DNA from: Ruminococcus flavefaciens
GTDB taxonomy: Bacteria > Bacillota > Clostridia > Oscillospirales > Ruminococcaceae
Assembly (NCBI GenBank): GCA_902796705.1
Contig: CADBQF010000071.1
Location: 1 to 9,055, forward strand
Direction of reading: 5' to 3'
Length of the DNA stretch: 9,055 bases
A model generated the notes under the pieces. The model ran no database searches. It was not told where the DNA came from and was given only the letters and a program-made list of their open reading frames with translations. Below, one piece after another: positions 1 to 6,795 of this stretch. Every line of letters starts with the position of its first letter. Within the stretch, counting starts at the first letter, position 1. The position numbers and the translations under genes are program-made.

Positions 1-384
1 CAGTTCGTAGTAGATGAAAAAGGATTTGAAGTCCAGCTCTTCCTCGGCAACGATAAATACTACGACTTCCTGAACATCAGAAAAGCTGTAGCCGAATACA
101 GGGATATCATCGAGGAGGAGATCAAAAAGCTATATGACCTCGGCTGGATATGGTGTTTCTACGATGAACCCGATCCGTTCAGATATGATATCTCCGCAGA
201 CGGAAGCTTCTGCGACTGGCTGCTCAGAAATATCAACAGAGGCGGCGACGCTTACATCACATATTCTTACGGCAAGCATGACGAGAGACTGTCAGAGAAC
301 AATATCACCGGCACGGTACTCTCTGACATCAAACTGCTCGTAAGGCTCTACAATGCCCTCACACGCCGCAAAAAATATCTCTGA
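1..384 (+). CDS. Hypothetical protein, 3' end (5' end outside window)
   Basis: Frame 1 is open from the first base to a TGA at 382-384, giving the last 127 residues of a protein. I do not recognise the family. The visible part is mixed: an acidic, charged helix-like stretch (around residues 27-45, ending EEEIKKLYDLGW), an aromatic-rich WIWCFYDEPDPF segment, and a basic C-terminus (RRKKYL). No signal peptide, membrane segment or cysteine cluster is visible in this part. It is very probably a real gene: its codon use matches its neighbours, and the next gene begins 27 bases downstream in the same direction with its own ribosome binding site, which suggests co-transcription. Its function cannot be inferred from the fragment. 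Confidence 0.75.
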   Translation, partial: QFVVDEKGFEVQLFLGNDKYYDFLNIRKAVAEYRDIIEEEIKKLYDLGWIWCFYDEPDPFRYDISADGSFCDWLLRNINRGGDAYITYSYGKHDERLSENNITGTVLSDIKLLVRLYNALTRRKKYL

Positions 385-411
385 TACACGTTCGGAGGAA
401 AGGTGATATAT

Positions 412-951
412 ATGAATATCCTCAATATCCACGGCTATCACGGCAGCCGTCAGAATGCAGCTTTTTCAGCTTTAAAGGAGAACAGATGCGGAAATATCAT
501 CTCTCCGGATATCAACTATGATGCTGTATCTCCCGAAAAAGTCCGTGAATACCTCGCCGGGATCATAAGGGAAAATGATATCGGTCTTATCGTCGGAACA
601 AGCCTCGGCGGTTTCTTTGCCGCTGTCCTTTCGGCTGAACTCGGTATCCCGGTGATACTTGTAAATCCATGCCTTATGCCGTTCCTGCACCTGCCACGGC
701 TCGGATATACGGGAGATATCAAGCCTTTCATCGGTCTTTTCGGGAATCTCACCGGTCTTGACAGCGAGAAAACGAGCTGTATCATCGGCGGGAGCGATGA
801 CGTTATCGATACACATGACTTCACTGAGAATCTTCTGAAAAATCCACGCTTTCGTGTGGTACCGGACGGAAAACATTCCGGTGCGACACTTCCGCTGAAA
901 GAATATTTTTCCGGCGTGCTGAGATATTATTCAGGCAGGAGGAGAATATAA
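412..951 (+). CDS. YqiA-like alpha/beta-hydrolase (esterase family UPF0227)
   Basis: A 179-residue single-domain cytosolic alpha/beta-hydrolase of the YqiA/UPF0227 type, a family with esterase activity on short acyl esters. The layout fits the family: N-terminal NIHGYHGS (oxyanion region, residues 5-12), nucleophile elbow GTSLGG with Ser64, a VNP motif at 84-86, an acid in GGSDDVID (Asp129 or Asp130), and the catalytic histidine in GKHSG (His155). Length is close to E. coli YqiA. I chose the ATG at 412 over an in-frame GTG at 403 because AAAGGTGAT (399-407) pairs with the 16S tail at good spacing for 412, while GGAGG at 394-398 lies only 4 bases from the GTG. It probably shares a transcript with the upstream gene. 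The natural substrate is unknown. Its stop lies 15 bases from the stop of the convergent nucleotidyltransferase gene. Confidence 0.85.
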   Translation: MNILNIHGYHGSRQNAAFSALKENRCGNIISPDINYDAVSPEKVREYLAGIIRENDIGLIVGTSLGGFFAAVLSAELGIPVILVNPCLMPFLHLPRLGYTGDIKPFIGLFGNLTGLDSEKTSCIIGGSDDVIDTHDFTENLLKNPRFRVVPDGKHSGATLPLKEYFSGVLRYYSGRRRI

Positions 952-966
952 AATCCGGAGATCGCA

Positions 967-2001
967 TTACCGGTTTATCGTTTCTTTTACGATGCTTTCG
1001 TTCACGTACAGAGTGAACTCCTTTATCGCACGATGATCCGGCTTATCCGGAAGATCGGTATTTTCCTTTGCATATTCAAGACGCTTTTTATAATCCTCTA
1101 TTATCTCATAGAATCCGTCGGTCGGCTGTCTGTTCTCATCGAGGAATTCTCCGTTGCGTATGCTCATGAGGAGATCATGCTCGGCTTCCCTGTAGGTGAT
1201 TATCTCACCTTTTTCGAGGATATCTATGCACATCATATAGAGCCTGAGAAGGTGCATCATGTGCTTTCCGAGCTTCTGGTGACTTATGGCATTCTGGTTG
1301 CGTTTTCCGACTCTTGCATAGTCACGGACTATGTCAGCCATTCTGTTCCACATATCCTTGTAATCACGCAGCGGATAATGTTTAAGTGATATATCCATGA
1401 ATATCTCCGTATCAAGTTCCGGATCGGCGGCTTTATCGATATAGAGCTTTATAGCGTCTTCCGGATAATTGAAATACATCTCCGGGAAGCTTTCAGATGC
1501 GAGTTTTATGCTGTTGAGGATATGTTCCTCCTGTACGGACTGATCTGCGAGCCGGGCGGATTTATTATCAAGCCTGCGGAACTGTGCCGTTGCATATCCG
1601 CTGAAAGAATTTACTGCCTTTCGGGAAAGGAACATTTTCCGGTTATCGATAAGTTCTTTTCCAATATCCGAAAGATAAAGATAATGTTCCGGCTTCAGGC
1701 CGAGCATCTCTATCGTATTTGGATTACAGTTCGTCAGCAGATGTATCAGCTTCGTAAATGAATACACTGTCGTATCAGTCGGAGTATCTGTTACCTGCTC
1801 GAAGTTCTCGCCGCAGAGGAGTTCGGTCTTGCTGTTCACCGCACAGCCACGCACATCTATATCTGATGTATCTGTTTCTGTTCCGTAGGCGTGAGAACCG
1901 CCGAGTCCGAGAAGTATTATATTTTTTCCAAGATGTTCATTCGTGCGGAGAAAATCATATTCCGTACAGGTGAGTTTTTTCTTTATGTCTTCAAGCTTCA
2001 T
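967..2001 (-). CDS. RlaP-type nucleotidyltransferase (DNA polymerase beta superfamily)
   Basis: A 344-residue protein with an N-terminal polymerase-beta-like nucleotidyltransferase domain, best matched to the RlaP family (PF10127), whose substrates are generally unknown. The active-site signature is intact: GLGGSHAYG at residues 32-40 followed by SDIDV, so the metal-binding pair is Asp47 and Asp49. The TTVYSFTKLIHLL and NPNTIEMLGL segments further on are also typical of this family. The C-terminal half is helical and charged, with no membrane segment. The ATG at 2001 was chosen because GGGGGAGGA lies just upstream at 2007-2015; a longer reading from 2082 runs deep into the preceding gene and lacks such a site. 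The start overlaps the last 11 bases of cca, so the two are translationally coupled. A role in RNA end modification or repair is inference from that pairing. Confidence 0.82.
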   Translation of the reverse strand: MKLEDIKKKLTCTEYDFLRTNEHLGKNIILLGLGGSHAYGTETDTSDIDVRGCAVNSKTELLCGENFEQVTDTPTDTTVYSFTKLIHLLTNCNPNTIEMLGLKPEHYLYLSDIGKELIDNRKMFLSRKAVNSFSGYATAQFRRLDNKSARLADQSVQEEHILNSIKLASESFPEMYFNYPEDAIKLYIDKAADPELDTEIFMDISLKHYPLRDYKDMWNRMADIVRDYARVGKRNQNAISHQKLGKHMMHLLRLYMMCIDILEKGEIITYREAEHDLLMSIRNGEFLDENRQPTDGFYEIIEDYKKRLEYAKENTDLPDKPDHRAIKEFTLYVNESIVKETINR

Positions 2002-3328
2002 CTTTATCCTCCCCCTTTTTGAGTTCAGTTCTGGCATAGGCGAGACTGTGGCGAAGCTGTTCGCTCTTGTCAAGGCCTGCAAGTCTTAATTTATGTGCAT
2101 ATCTGAGTATCTCGGCAAAATCGCCCGAAGGAGCAAGTCCGGCTTCCACAAGGTCACGTCCCATAACATACGGGCGAGCCATTATCTGCCGGAACTTCTC
2201 ATATCTCTGCATGAGAAATTCTTCTGTATCGCTGCATTTCGGCAGCTTTCCGAGGCCGTCGCAGACTGATAGCTGTATCAGGTCGAAAGGCTCTTCCGAG
2301 CGGTCGAACAGCTTGTTCGTCTTCTTCATCTTTGACTTTGCCCGTGCCATGATATTGGGTTCCATATGGAGTTCAGTCATGTTGAGTACGTATTTTATCA
2401 GTTTCATTTCAGTAGTGATGCGTTCAAGGAATCCCTGAACTACCGGAACGCCGAAAGTCTCGTGGCCGTATGAATGCACCGTTCCGTCCTCATCGACTGT
2501 TGTGCATATGGCTTTTCCGAAGTCGTGGCAGAGTGCGGACATCATGAATCCGAGCGGATATCTGACTTTCTCACGACGCTTTGCGGCTTCATCGATAACG
2601 AGCATCGTATGAGTCCACGCATCGCCTTCAAGGTGATGTTCACGGTTCTGCTGAACGCCTATGAGAGCTTTCAGTTCGGGATACCATATATCAAGATGTC
2701 CCATTCTTCTGAGCTGTTCAAAATAGACCGACGGCTTCGGAGACTTCATGAGAGCTTTTTCTGTCTCGATCATCACACGTTCCGGTGATACGGCTGAAAT
2801 ATCCGTATCCCGGCAGAGCGTGACAGTTTCAGATGCTATGTCAAAGCCGAATCTTGCAGCGAACTGTGCTGCCCGGAGAACTCTGAGAGGATCTTCTGCA
2901 AATGTTCCGGCATCGACATGGCGTATGATCCCGGCACGGATATCTGCAAGTCCACCGAAGTTATCGATGATCCCGCCTGTCAGGACATCTTTCATAAGAG
3001 AATTTATCGTAAGATCCCTGTGGCGTGCGGCTTCATAAGTCCCCATGAAAGGATCTGTTCCCGTCTGGCTGTTCCTCGGAAGTGCGATATCTATATCAAG
3101 TCCACGCAGTCCGAAGATACCGAAGCTCTTTCCGTATTCGAGCCGCTCCCCGACTGAATCAAGTATCTCCCCGATCGTTTCTTTCGGCAGTCCGTGTATC
3201 TCGATGTCGATATCCTTGTTTTCCCTGCCGAGTATCCCGTCACGGACAAATCCGCCGACGAAATAAACTTTTCCGCCGTATGCGGCAGCTTTTTCAGCGA
3301 TAAGACGTGCTGCTTCAAGATCATTCAT
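1991..3328 (-). CDS. cca: CCA-adding tRNA nucleotidyltransferase with HD domain
   Basis: A 445-residue class II CCA-adding enzyme, which builds or repairs the 3' CCA end of tRNAs from CTP and ATP in the cytosol. Domains in order: nucleotidyltransferase head with VGGFVRDGILG (24-34) and catalytic KDIDIE (Asp39, Asp41); LDIDIALPR strand (77-85); motif B region RHRDLTINSLM (102-112); flexible-loop and tRNA-recognition motifs EDPLRVLRAAQFAARFGF (145-162) and SPERV (181-185); then an HD phosphohydrolase domain with His240 and the CHDFGK motif (His268, Asp269). Start ATG at 3328 has GGGAGGGATA directly upstream. It is the first gene after a good promoter and overlaps the nucleotidyltransferase gene behind it. 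Oddity: the usual RRD of motif B reads HRD here. A poly(A) polymerase or an enzyme adding only part of CCA is a less likely alternative. Confidence 0.9.
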   Translation of the reverse strand: MNDLEAARLIAEKAAAYGGKVYFVGGFVRDGILGRENKDIDIEIHGLPKETIGEILDSVGERLEYGKSFGIFGLRGLDIDIALPRNSQTGTDPFMGTYEAARHRDLTINSLMKDVLTGGIIDNFGGLADIRAGIIRHVDAGTFAEDPLRVLRAAQFAARFGFDIASETVTLCRDTDISAVSPERVMIETEKALMKSPKPSVYFEQLRRMGHLDIWYPELKALIGVQQNREHHLEGDAWTHTMLVIDEAAKRREKVRYPLGFMMSALCHDFGKAICTTVDEDGTVHSYGHETFGVPVVQGFLERITTEMKLIKYVLNMTELHMEPNIMARAKSKMKKTNKLFDRSEEPFDLIQLSVCDGLGKLPKCSDTEEFLMQRYEKFRQIMARPYVMGRDLVEAGLAPSGDFAEILRYAHKLRLAGLDKSEQLRHSLAYARTELKKGEDKDEA

Positions 3329-3359
3329 ATTATCCCTCCCGACATAAGTATTAACTTAT

Positions 3360-3388
3360 ATAATACCAGAATCCGCTGTGCTTTTCAA
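3360..3388 (-). promoter_or_regulatory. Housekeeping-type promoter for the cca unit
   Basis: Read on the minus strand: TTGAAA (3383-3388), exactly 17 bases, then TATTAT (3360-3365) preceded by TGG, which makes an extended -10. The start site would fall near 3353, giving a leader of about 25 bases that contains the GGGAGGGATA ribosome binding site. An A/T-only imperfect inverted repeat (3400-3414) sits upstream of the -35 and could act as an UP element. Confidence 0.8.
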
Positions 3389-3463
3389 TATAGTAGCTGA
3401 TATTTTATAAATATGCTGTGATAAGCAAGGCGGTTTGTTGAAAAAAATATAAATAATACTATG

Positions 3464-3496
3464 CAAAAGGCACTTCCCCGACTGAGAAAGTGCCTT
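3464..3496 (-). terminator. Intrinsic terminator after the DUF1893 gene
   Basis: A perfect 9-bp stem, AAGGCACTT (3467-3475) with AAGTGCCTT (3488-3496), encloses a 12-base loop and begins 7 bases after the DUF1893 stop. In minus-strand RNA the stem is followed by a short U run (UUUU including the last stem bases, then GC). The U tract is short, so termination may be partial. There is no U run in the other direction, so it serves only the minus-strand operon. The rest of the gap between the two genes, apart from the cca promoter, is A/T-rich with nothing I can identify. Confidence 0.7.
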
Positions 3497-3503
3497 GAAA
3501 GTC

Positions 3504-3926
3504 TTATTTGCTCTTTGACATGAGTTCGAGCCGTTTTGCTGCAAGTGCCGCATAGCCTTCTTCGATATCATCGACAGATGATACTGTTTTTTCCATAGGA
3601 CAGATATCCGTTCCCTGTCGGTTTATGATCTTATCGGTAAGCTCATCAAAGGTATTCGGGATATCGTGTGAATCGAGGAAATCCTTTCCGGCGGCTGACA
3701 TTACCTTTCCGTGAACGCAGACGATGCCGGCTTTTACGAACAGCATGGCTGCTGCCTTTCCGACTATGACATCGGCGGCGGAAAAGCCGGTGAGGTCTTT
3801 TCCTTCGGCAATAAAATTCATCATAGGCGAGATGCCTCTGCCGTCATCGGTAAAGAATGCTCCGTCCCTGCAAAGGCATATCGAATGGCCTTCAAGTTCC
3901 CTTTTAGCGATATCGATATCATTCAT
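3504..3926 (-). CDS. DUF1893 (TM1506-like) protein, cytidine-deaminase-like fold
   Basis: A 140-residue soluble protein that I recognise as DUF1893 (PF08973), the family of Thermotoga TM1506, whose structure resembles the cytidine deaminase fold. The core matches: ADVIVGKAAAMLFVKAG (51-67), HGKVMS (72-77), and IINRQGTDICPMEK (100-113). No deaminase-style zinc site (H/C-A-E plus PCxxC) is visible, so deaminase activity should not be assumed; Cys109 in the ICPMEK motif is the notable residue. I chose the ATG at 3926 because AAAGGA (3935-3940) is 8 bases away; the ATG at 3932 would have only 2 bases. The start overlaps the S-component gene by 8 bases (ATGAATGA), so it is translationally coupled as the last gene of the AKR operon. 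Biochemical function is unknown. Confidence 0.85.
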   Translation of the reverse strand: MNDIDIAKRELEGHSICLCRDGAFFTDDGRGISPMMNFIAEGKDLTGFSAADVIVGKAAAMLFVKAGIVCVHGKVMSAAGKDFLDSHDIPNTFDELTDKIINRQGTDICPMEKTVSSVDDIEEGYAALAAKRLELMSKSK

Positions 3927-4503
3927 CAGCATTGTCCTTTATCATGAGTTTTCTGAGAGCGATTATAATTATCGGAACAAGAACTGCCTGCACTGCAAGT
4001 CCGATAGCTCCGGTCTTTATCTGTCCCCATATCATTGCTGCCGTGAACTGAGTATGGCTCTGTGTGGCTGCTATCGCTCCGAGGAAAACTGCTCTTCCGC
4101 AAAGCTGTGCAAGTATAACTGCCGGGAATGCCCAGAGTCCGTTCTTTGATATTTTCTTCGTGAAAAGTCCTGATACTGCTGCAAATACGGCTAATTCAAG
4201 CACCATGAAAGGAAGTCTTGCTGCCATAGGCATGGGACTTCCCATTGCCGATGTCACAAGGAAGCTCACAAGCGGAGAAAGTATGCCTACCGCAAGTCCC
4301 CACTGTGTTCCGAGAAGACACCCTCCGATAAGCACCGGAAGATACATCGGCAGCCATTTCACTCCGCCCGGCTGTCCGAGTGCCAGATGAACGATCTGCG
4401 GAAGTATTACCGCAAGTGCGATAAGTCCGGCAGATACAAGTGTTTTGTATGTGATCTTTCTGCCTGCTGTGATATTTTTGTAAGTCAAAGCCTGTTCAAA
4501 CAT
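3919..4503 (-). CDS. ECF transporter S component, substrate unknown
   Basis: A 194-residue, strongly hydrophobic protein with about six membrane segments (roughly 21-42, 52-66, 69-88, 97-116, 124-145 and 160-186). It matches the substrate-binding S components of energy-coupling-factor transporters (PF12822-like): the segment KWLPMYLPVLIGGCLLG (49-65), then GILSPLVSFL and LPFMVLELAVFAAVSGL, is characteristic. Such proteins sit in the membrane and need a shared EcfA/A'/T module, which is not encoded here and must lie elsewhere. Substrates of the group are vitamins or similar small nutrients; none can be named from sequence alone. The ATG at 4503 has GGAGG seven bases upstream; the open frame extends to 4578 but would overlap the preceding gene without a ribosome site. 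It follows the AKR gene by 14 bases and overlaps the DUF1893 gene by 8. Confidence 0.85.
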   Translation of the reverse strand: MFEQALTYKNITAGRKITYKTLVSAGLIALAVILPQIVHLALGQPGGVKWLPMYLPVLIGGCLLGTQWGLAVGILSPLVSFLVTSAMGSPMPMAARLPFMVLELAVFAAVSGLFTKKISKNGLWAFPAVILAQLCGRAVFLGAIAATQSHTQFTAAMIWGQIKTGAIGLAVQAVLVPIIIIALRKLMIKDNADE

Positions 4504-4517
4504 GATTTTCCTCCTTA

Positions 4518-5642
4518 TCAGCCTTCCATAGAAGTGCATTCCTTCAGCAATTCGATTATCGGCAGATGCTGAGGACAAGCACCCTCACACTGACCGCATT
4601 CAAGACATTCGGAAGCTTTTCCCTTGCCCTGTGTGGCTATGGCATATGCCTGTTTTCCGCCGTCCCAGCTTGCTTTGAGTCCCTCGGAATTCCTTACTCC
4701 GAATATCTCCGGGATAGCTATATTCATCGGGCAGCCGTCAACGCAGTAGTGACATGAAGTGCATTTTATCGAATTATCCTTTTTCAGTTCCTCCTGAACA
4801 CGCTTTATCACAAGCTGCTCCTCTTCGGAAAGCGGCTTGAAATCACGCATATACGAGAGATTGTCGTCCATTTGTGCAAGATCGGACATACCGGACAGAA
4901 CGGTGATTATCCCGTCCATAGATGCAACATAGCGTATCGCCCATGATGCCATGGAAACATCAGGATCGGCTCTGAGGAAGATGCTCTTCACTCCCTCCGG
5001 CGGAGAAGCCAATGCACCGCCCTTGACCGGTTCCATGACAGTTATGGATTTTCCGTGCCTGCGTGCGATCTCGTAGCATTCCCTTGATGCGACTCCGGGA
5101 TTTTCCCAGTCGGCGTAGTTTATCTGGAGCTGGATAAAATCCACATCAGGGTGAAGTGTGAGAAGTTCCTCCAGAAGCTCCGGATCGGCATGGAACGAAA
5201 ATCCGTAATACCGGATAAGTCCCTTTGCCTTCTGCTCCTTCACAAAATCCCAGATATGGTATTCATCGTATTTTTTGTAGTTGTTACGCTGAAGTGCGTG
5301 GAGCAGATAATAATCAAAATAGCCTGCTCCGGTGCGTTCGAGACTTGTGTAGAACTGCTGCTTTGCACTTGCTTCGTCGTGGCACTGCATCCACGCATTG
5401 AGCTTTGTACAGACTGTGAAGCTCTCTCGTGGGTGACGCTCAACGACAGCTTTCCGGAAAGCTTCTTCCGATCTTCCGTTGTCATAGACATAGGCGGTAT
5501 CAAAATATGTACCTCCTGCTTTCATGAACCGGTCTGCCATTTCTGCTGTCTGTTCTATATCGATAGAACCGTCAGGCAGCTTAGGCAGTCTCATAAGCCC
5601 GAATCCGAGCTTGAAGACTTCTTTTCCAAAATAATCGCTCAT
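4518..5642 (-). CDS. Aldo/keto reductase with C-terminal two-cluster ferredoxin domain
   Basis: A 374-residue cytosolic protein. Residues 1 to about 285 form an aldo/keto reductase barrel with the NAD(P)H-dependent catalytic tetrad intact: Asp48 and Tyr53 in FDTAYVYDNG, Lys80 in CTKL, His115 in YLLH. Residues 294-304 carry CTSCHYCVDGC followed by P, and 346-356 carry CLECGQCEGAC followed by P. These are two [4Fe-4S]-type motifs, so the enzyme can probably pass electrons between a nicotinamide substrate reaction and a ferredoxin-like chain. This fusion is common in anaerobic Clostridia, but physiological substrates are mostly unknown. ATG at 5642 has AGAGGAGG at 5 bases. It is the first gene of the operon with the S component and DUF1893, under a strong promoter with an operator-like repeat. 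Confidence 0.92.
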   Translation of the reverse strand: MSDYFGKEVFKLGFGLMRLPKLPDGSIDIEQTAEMADRFMKAGGTYFDTAYVYDNGRSEEAFRKAVVERHPRESFTVCTKLNAWMQCHDEASAKQQFYTSLERTGAGYFDYYLLHALQRNNYKKYDEYHIWDFVKEQKAKGLIRYYGFSFHADPELLEELLTLHPDVDFIQLQINYADWENPGVASRECYEIARRHGKSITVMEPVKGGALASPPEGVKSIFLRADPDVSMASWAIRYVASMDGIITVLSGMSDLAQMDDNLSYMRDFKPLSEEEQLVIKRVQEELKKDNSIKCTSCHYCVDGCPMNIAIPEIFGVRNSEGLKASWDGGKQAYAIATQGKGKASECLECGQCEGACPQHLPIIELLKECTSMEG

Positions 5643-5673
5643 ATGTACCTCCTCTGTTTTCGTAAATTATAAC

Positions 5674-5687
5674 TGTACAAATGTACA
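5674..5687. promoter_or_regulatory. Operator-like repeat TGTACA-AA-TGTACA
   Basis: Two copies of the self-complementary hexamer TGTACA (5674-5679 and 5682-5687) are separated by AA. They begin 5 bases downstream of the -10 box and cover the predicted transcription start, the classical place for a repressor operator. Because each hexamer is itself a palindrome, the site could bind one dimer across both or two dimers side by side. The regulator is not encoded in this window. Confidence 0.55.
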
Positions 5688-5692
5688 CAATT

Positions 5693-5721
5693 ATTTTACC
5701 ATGATTCCGATTAATTGTCAA
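5693..5721 (-). promoter_or_regulatory. Near-consensus promoter of the AKR operon
   Basis: On the minus strand: perfect TTGACA (5716-5721), 17-base spacer, TAAAAT (5693-5698) preceded by TGG (extended -10). The start site would be near 5686. The leader of about 44 bases carries the AGAGGAGG ribosome site. Such a strong core promoter normally needs repression, which fits the repeat lying on its start site. Confidence 0.85.
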
Positions 5722-5783
5722 TTACATACATATCATATTAATAAAAAGTTCATTTTATCGCTAACTGAACAGCAGATGATGAT

Positions 5784-5811
5784 AAAAAAGATCCCGGAGA
5801 AAACTCCGGGA
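5784..5811 (-). terminator. Strong intrinsic terminator after the first sigma/anti-sigma unit
   Basis: An 8-bp G/C-rich stem (5792-5799 with 5804-5811, core CCCGGAG/CTCCGGG) closes a 4-base loop. In minus-strand RNA it is followed by UC and six U (5784-5789). It starts 16 bases after the anti-sigma stop and insulates the island from the AKR operon promoter. Confidence 0.9.
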
Positions 5812-5826
5812 CTATGAGATATATTA

Positions 5827-6795
5827 TCAGTTATACTCTGCGATGCCGAAATATACAGCAGGATCATCGGGCGTATCAGGATCGATGTAATACGGATCGA
5901 GCCGCCACGGTTCGTATTTTTCAAGCGACCAGTCTGAGCTGCTCATCACGATGACAGCTCCGTAAGGAGAATCGCTGTCTGCCTTTACAACGAGAAGCAC
6001 ATCATCTGTTCCCTTGACGGTATATACGCTGTCTTCCGGAGCTATGCGATATGACGGGTGAACATCTGCTCCGCCGTAAACGCCTTCAAAGTCTCCTACC
6101 CTGCCGATATACCTGTCCTGTGTATATGCCGATACCTTTGCCATATCATTGTCATGATATACAGTACCGTTCCACTCTAAGCTGCTGACGGCGATACACC
6201 ACATATAGCGGCTGCCCGCAGCCGGAGCGGTCTGTACAGGCGGCTCGGTATTCTGTACCGGCGGAGCTGTCTGTACCGGCGGTACAGTATTCTGAACAGC
6301 AGGAGAAGTCTGCTGCACAGCCGGTTTCGTCATGACAGGCTGTTCATTCCTTGGTGCGGGAGTTTTATCCGGGACTGATAGATCAGCTTCCGGGATATCT
6401 CCGCCGGACGCAGGATCATCATTCCTGCTGACCTCTGTGATCTCTTCGCCTGACTGCGTTGCAGCGGATACTGATATTTCAGTTGTGTCAGTCGTTGTCA
6501 CAGGAGCGTCATACGCCTTTTCCTCCCTGAACGGATCGGTTATATCCTGTAAAACAGTTTCTTCCGGGACGATCACATCATATGCTGCATTATCTCCCGT
6601 ACTGCTTATAAGCTGATCCTGTTCAGGTGTCAGGACTCCGCCTTTCCACAAACCGATGCCGATGACTGCTGCGGCACAAACAGGTGTGACAGAAGCGGCG
6701 GCTTTCGTGATCTTAGCACGTCTTATCCTTTTTTCATTCTCGTACTCGTCTATGCGGCGAAGTACGTTCTGAGCCATTTCTTCATAGTTTTTCAT
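5827..6795 (-). CDS. Single-pass membrane anti-sigma factor with proline-rich stalk and exported domain
   Basis: A 322-residue protein, probably the anti-sigma factor of the sigma gene it overlaps. Residues 1-30 are a charged cytoplasmic segment (KNYEEMAQNVLRRIDEYENEKRIRR) of the type seen on ruminococcal anti-sigma proteins; 31-50 form one membrane helix; about 51-190 are low-complexity, acidic then Pro/Gln/Thr-rich, with 13-residue repeats; about 191-322 form an aromatic-rich folded domain outside the cell (RYMWCIAVSSLEWNG to the end) that I do not recognise. No zinc anti-sigma (HxxxCxxC) motif is present. ATG at 6795 was chosen because GGAGGG lies 8 bases upstream; it overlaps the sigma gene by 14 bases, giving translational coupling. 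The exported domain is a plausible sensor of a cell-wall or extracellular signal, which is inference. Confidence 0.8.
   Translation of the reverse strand: MKNYEEMAQNVLRRIDEYENEKRIRRAKITKAAASVTPVCAAAVIGIGLWKGGVLTPEQDQLISSTGDNAAYDVIVPEETVLQDITDPFREEKAYDAPVTTTDTTEISVSAATQSGEEITEVSRNDDPASGGDIPEADLSVPDKTPAPRNEQPVMTKPAVQQTSPAVQNTVPPVQTAPPVQNTEPPVQTAPAAGSRYMWCIAVSSLEWNGTVYHDNDMAKVSAYTQDRYIGRVGDFEGVYGGADVHPSYRIAPEDSVYTVKGTDDVLLVVKADSDSPYGAVIVMSSSDWSLEKYEPWRLDPYYIDPDTPDDPAVYFGIAEYN
6230..6307 (-). repeat. Two tandem 39-base coding repeats (13-residue Pro/Val/Gln units)
   Basis: Two imperfect 39-base copies (6230-6268 and 6269-6307) begin gtctgtac on the plus strand, and a partial third copy starts at 6308. 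They encode alternating six- and seven-residue units of the form PPVQTA / PPVQNTE. They lie in the stalk of the anti-sigma protein and suggest a length-variable extracytoplasmic spacer that spans cell wall. Confidence 0.85.

Noticed and set aside
952..985. Possible bidirectional terminator between the convergent stops at 951 and 967.
   Set aside because: Only a CCGG/CCGG pairing over an 11-base loop can be drawn, and the following T-rich stretch is interrupted. It is too weak to call.
1033..1389. Open frame of 118 codons on the plus strand.
   Set aside because: It is a shadow of the nucleotidyltransferase gene on the minus strand, with no ribosome site and no recognisable domain. The same applies to the other opposite-strand frames inside real genes.
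4504..4578. 25-residue N-terminal extension of the S component.
   Set aside because: It lies mostly inside the AKR gene with no ribosome site, whereas ATG 4503 has GGAGG at good spacing and yields the expected S-component N-terminus.
5151..5672. 173-codon plus-strand frame across the AKR start.
   Set aside because: It is antisense to a clearly conserved enzyme, and its Cys/Phe-rich composition is what the antisense of such a gene produces.
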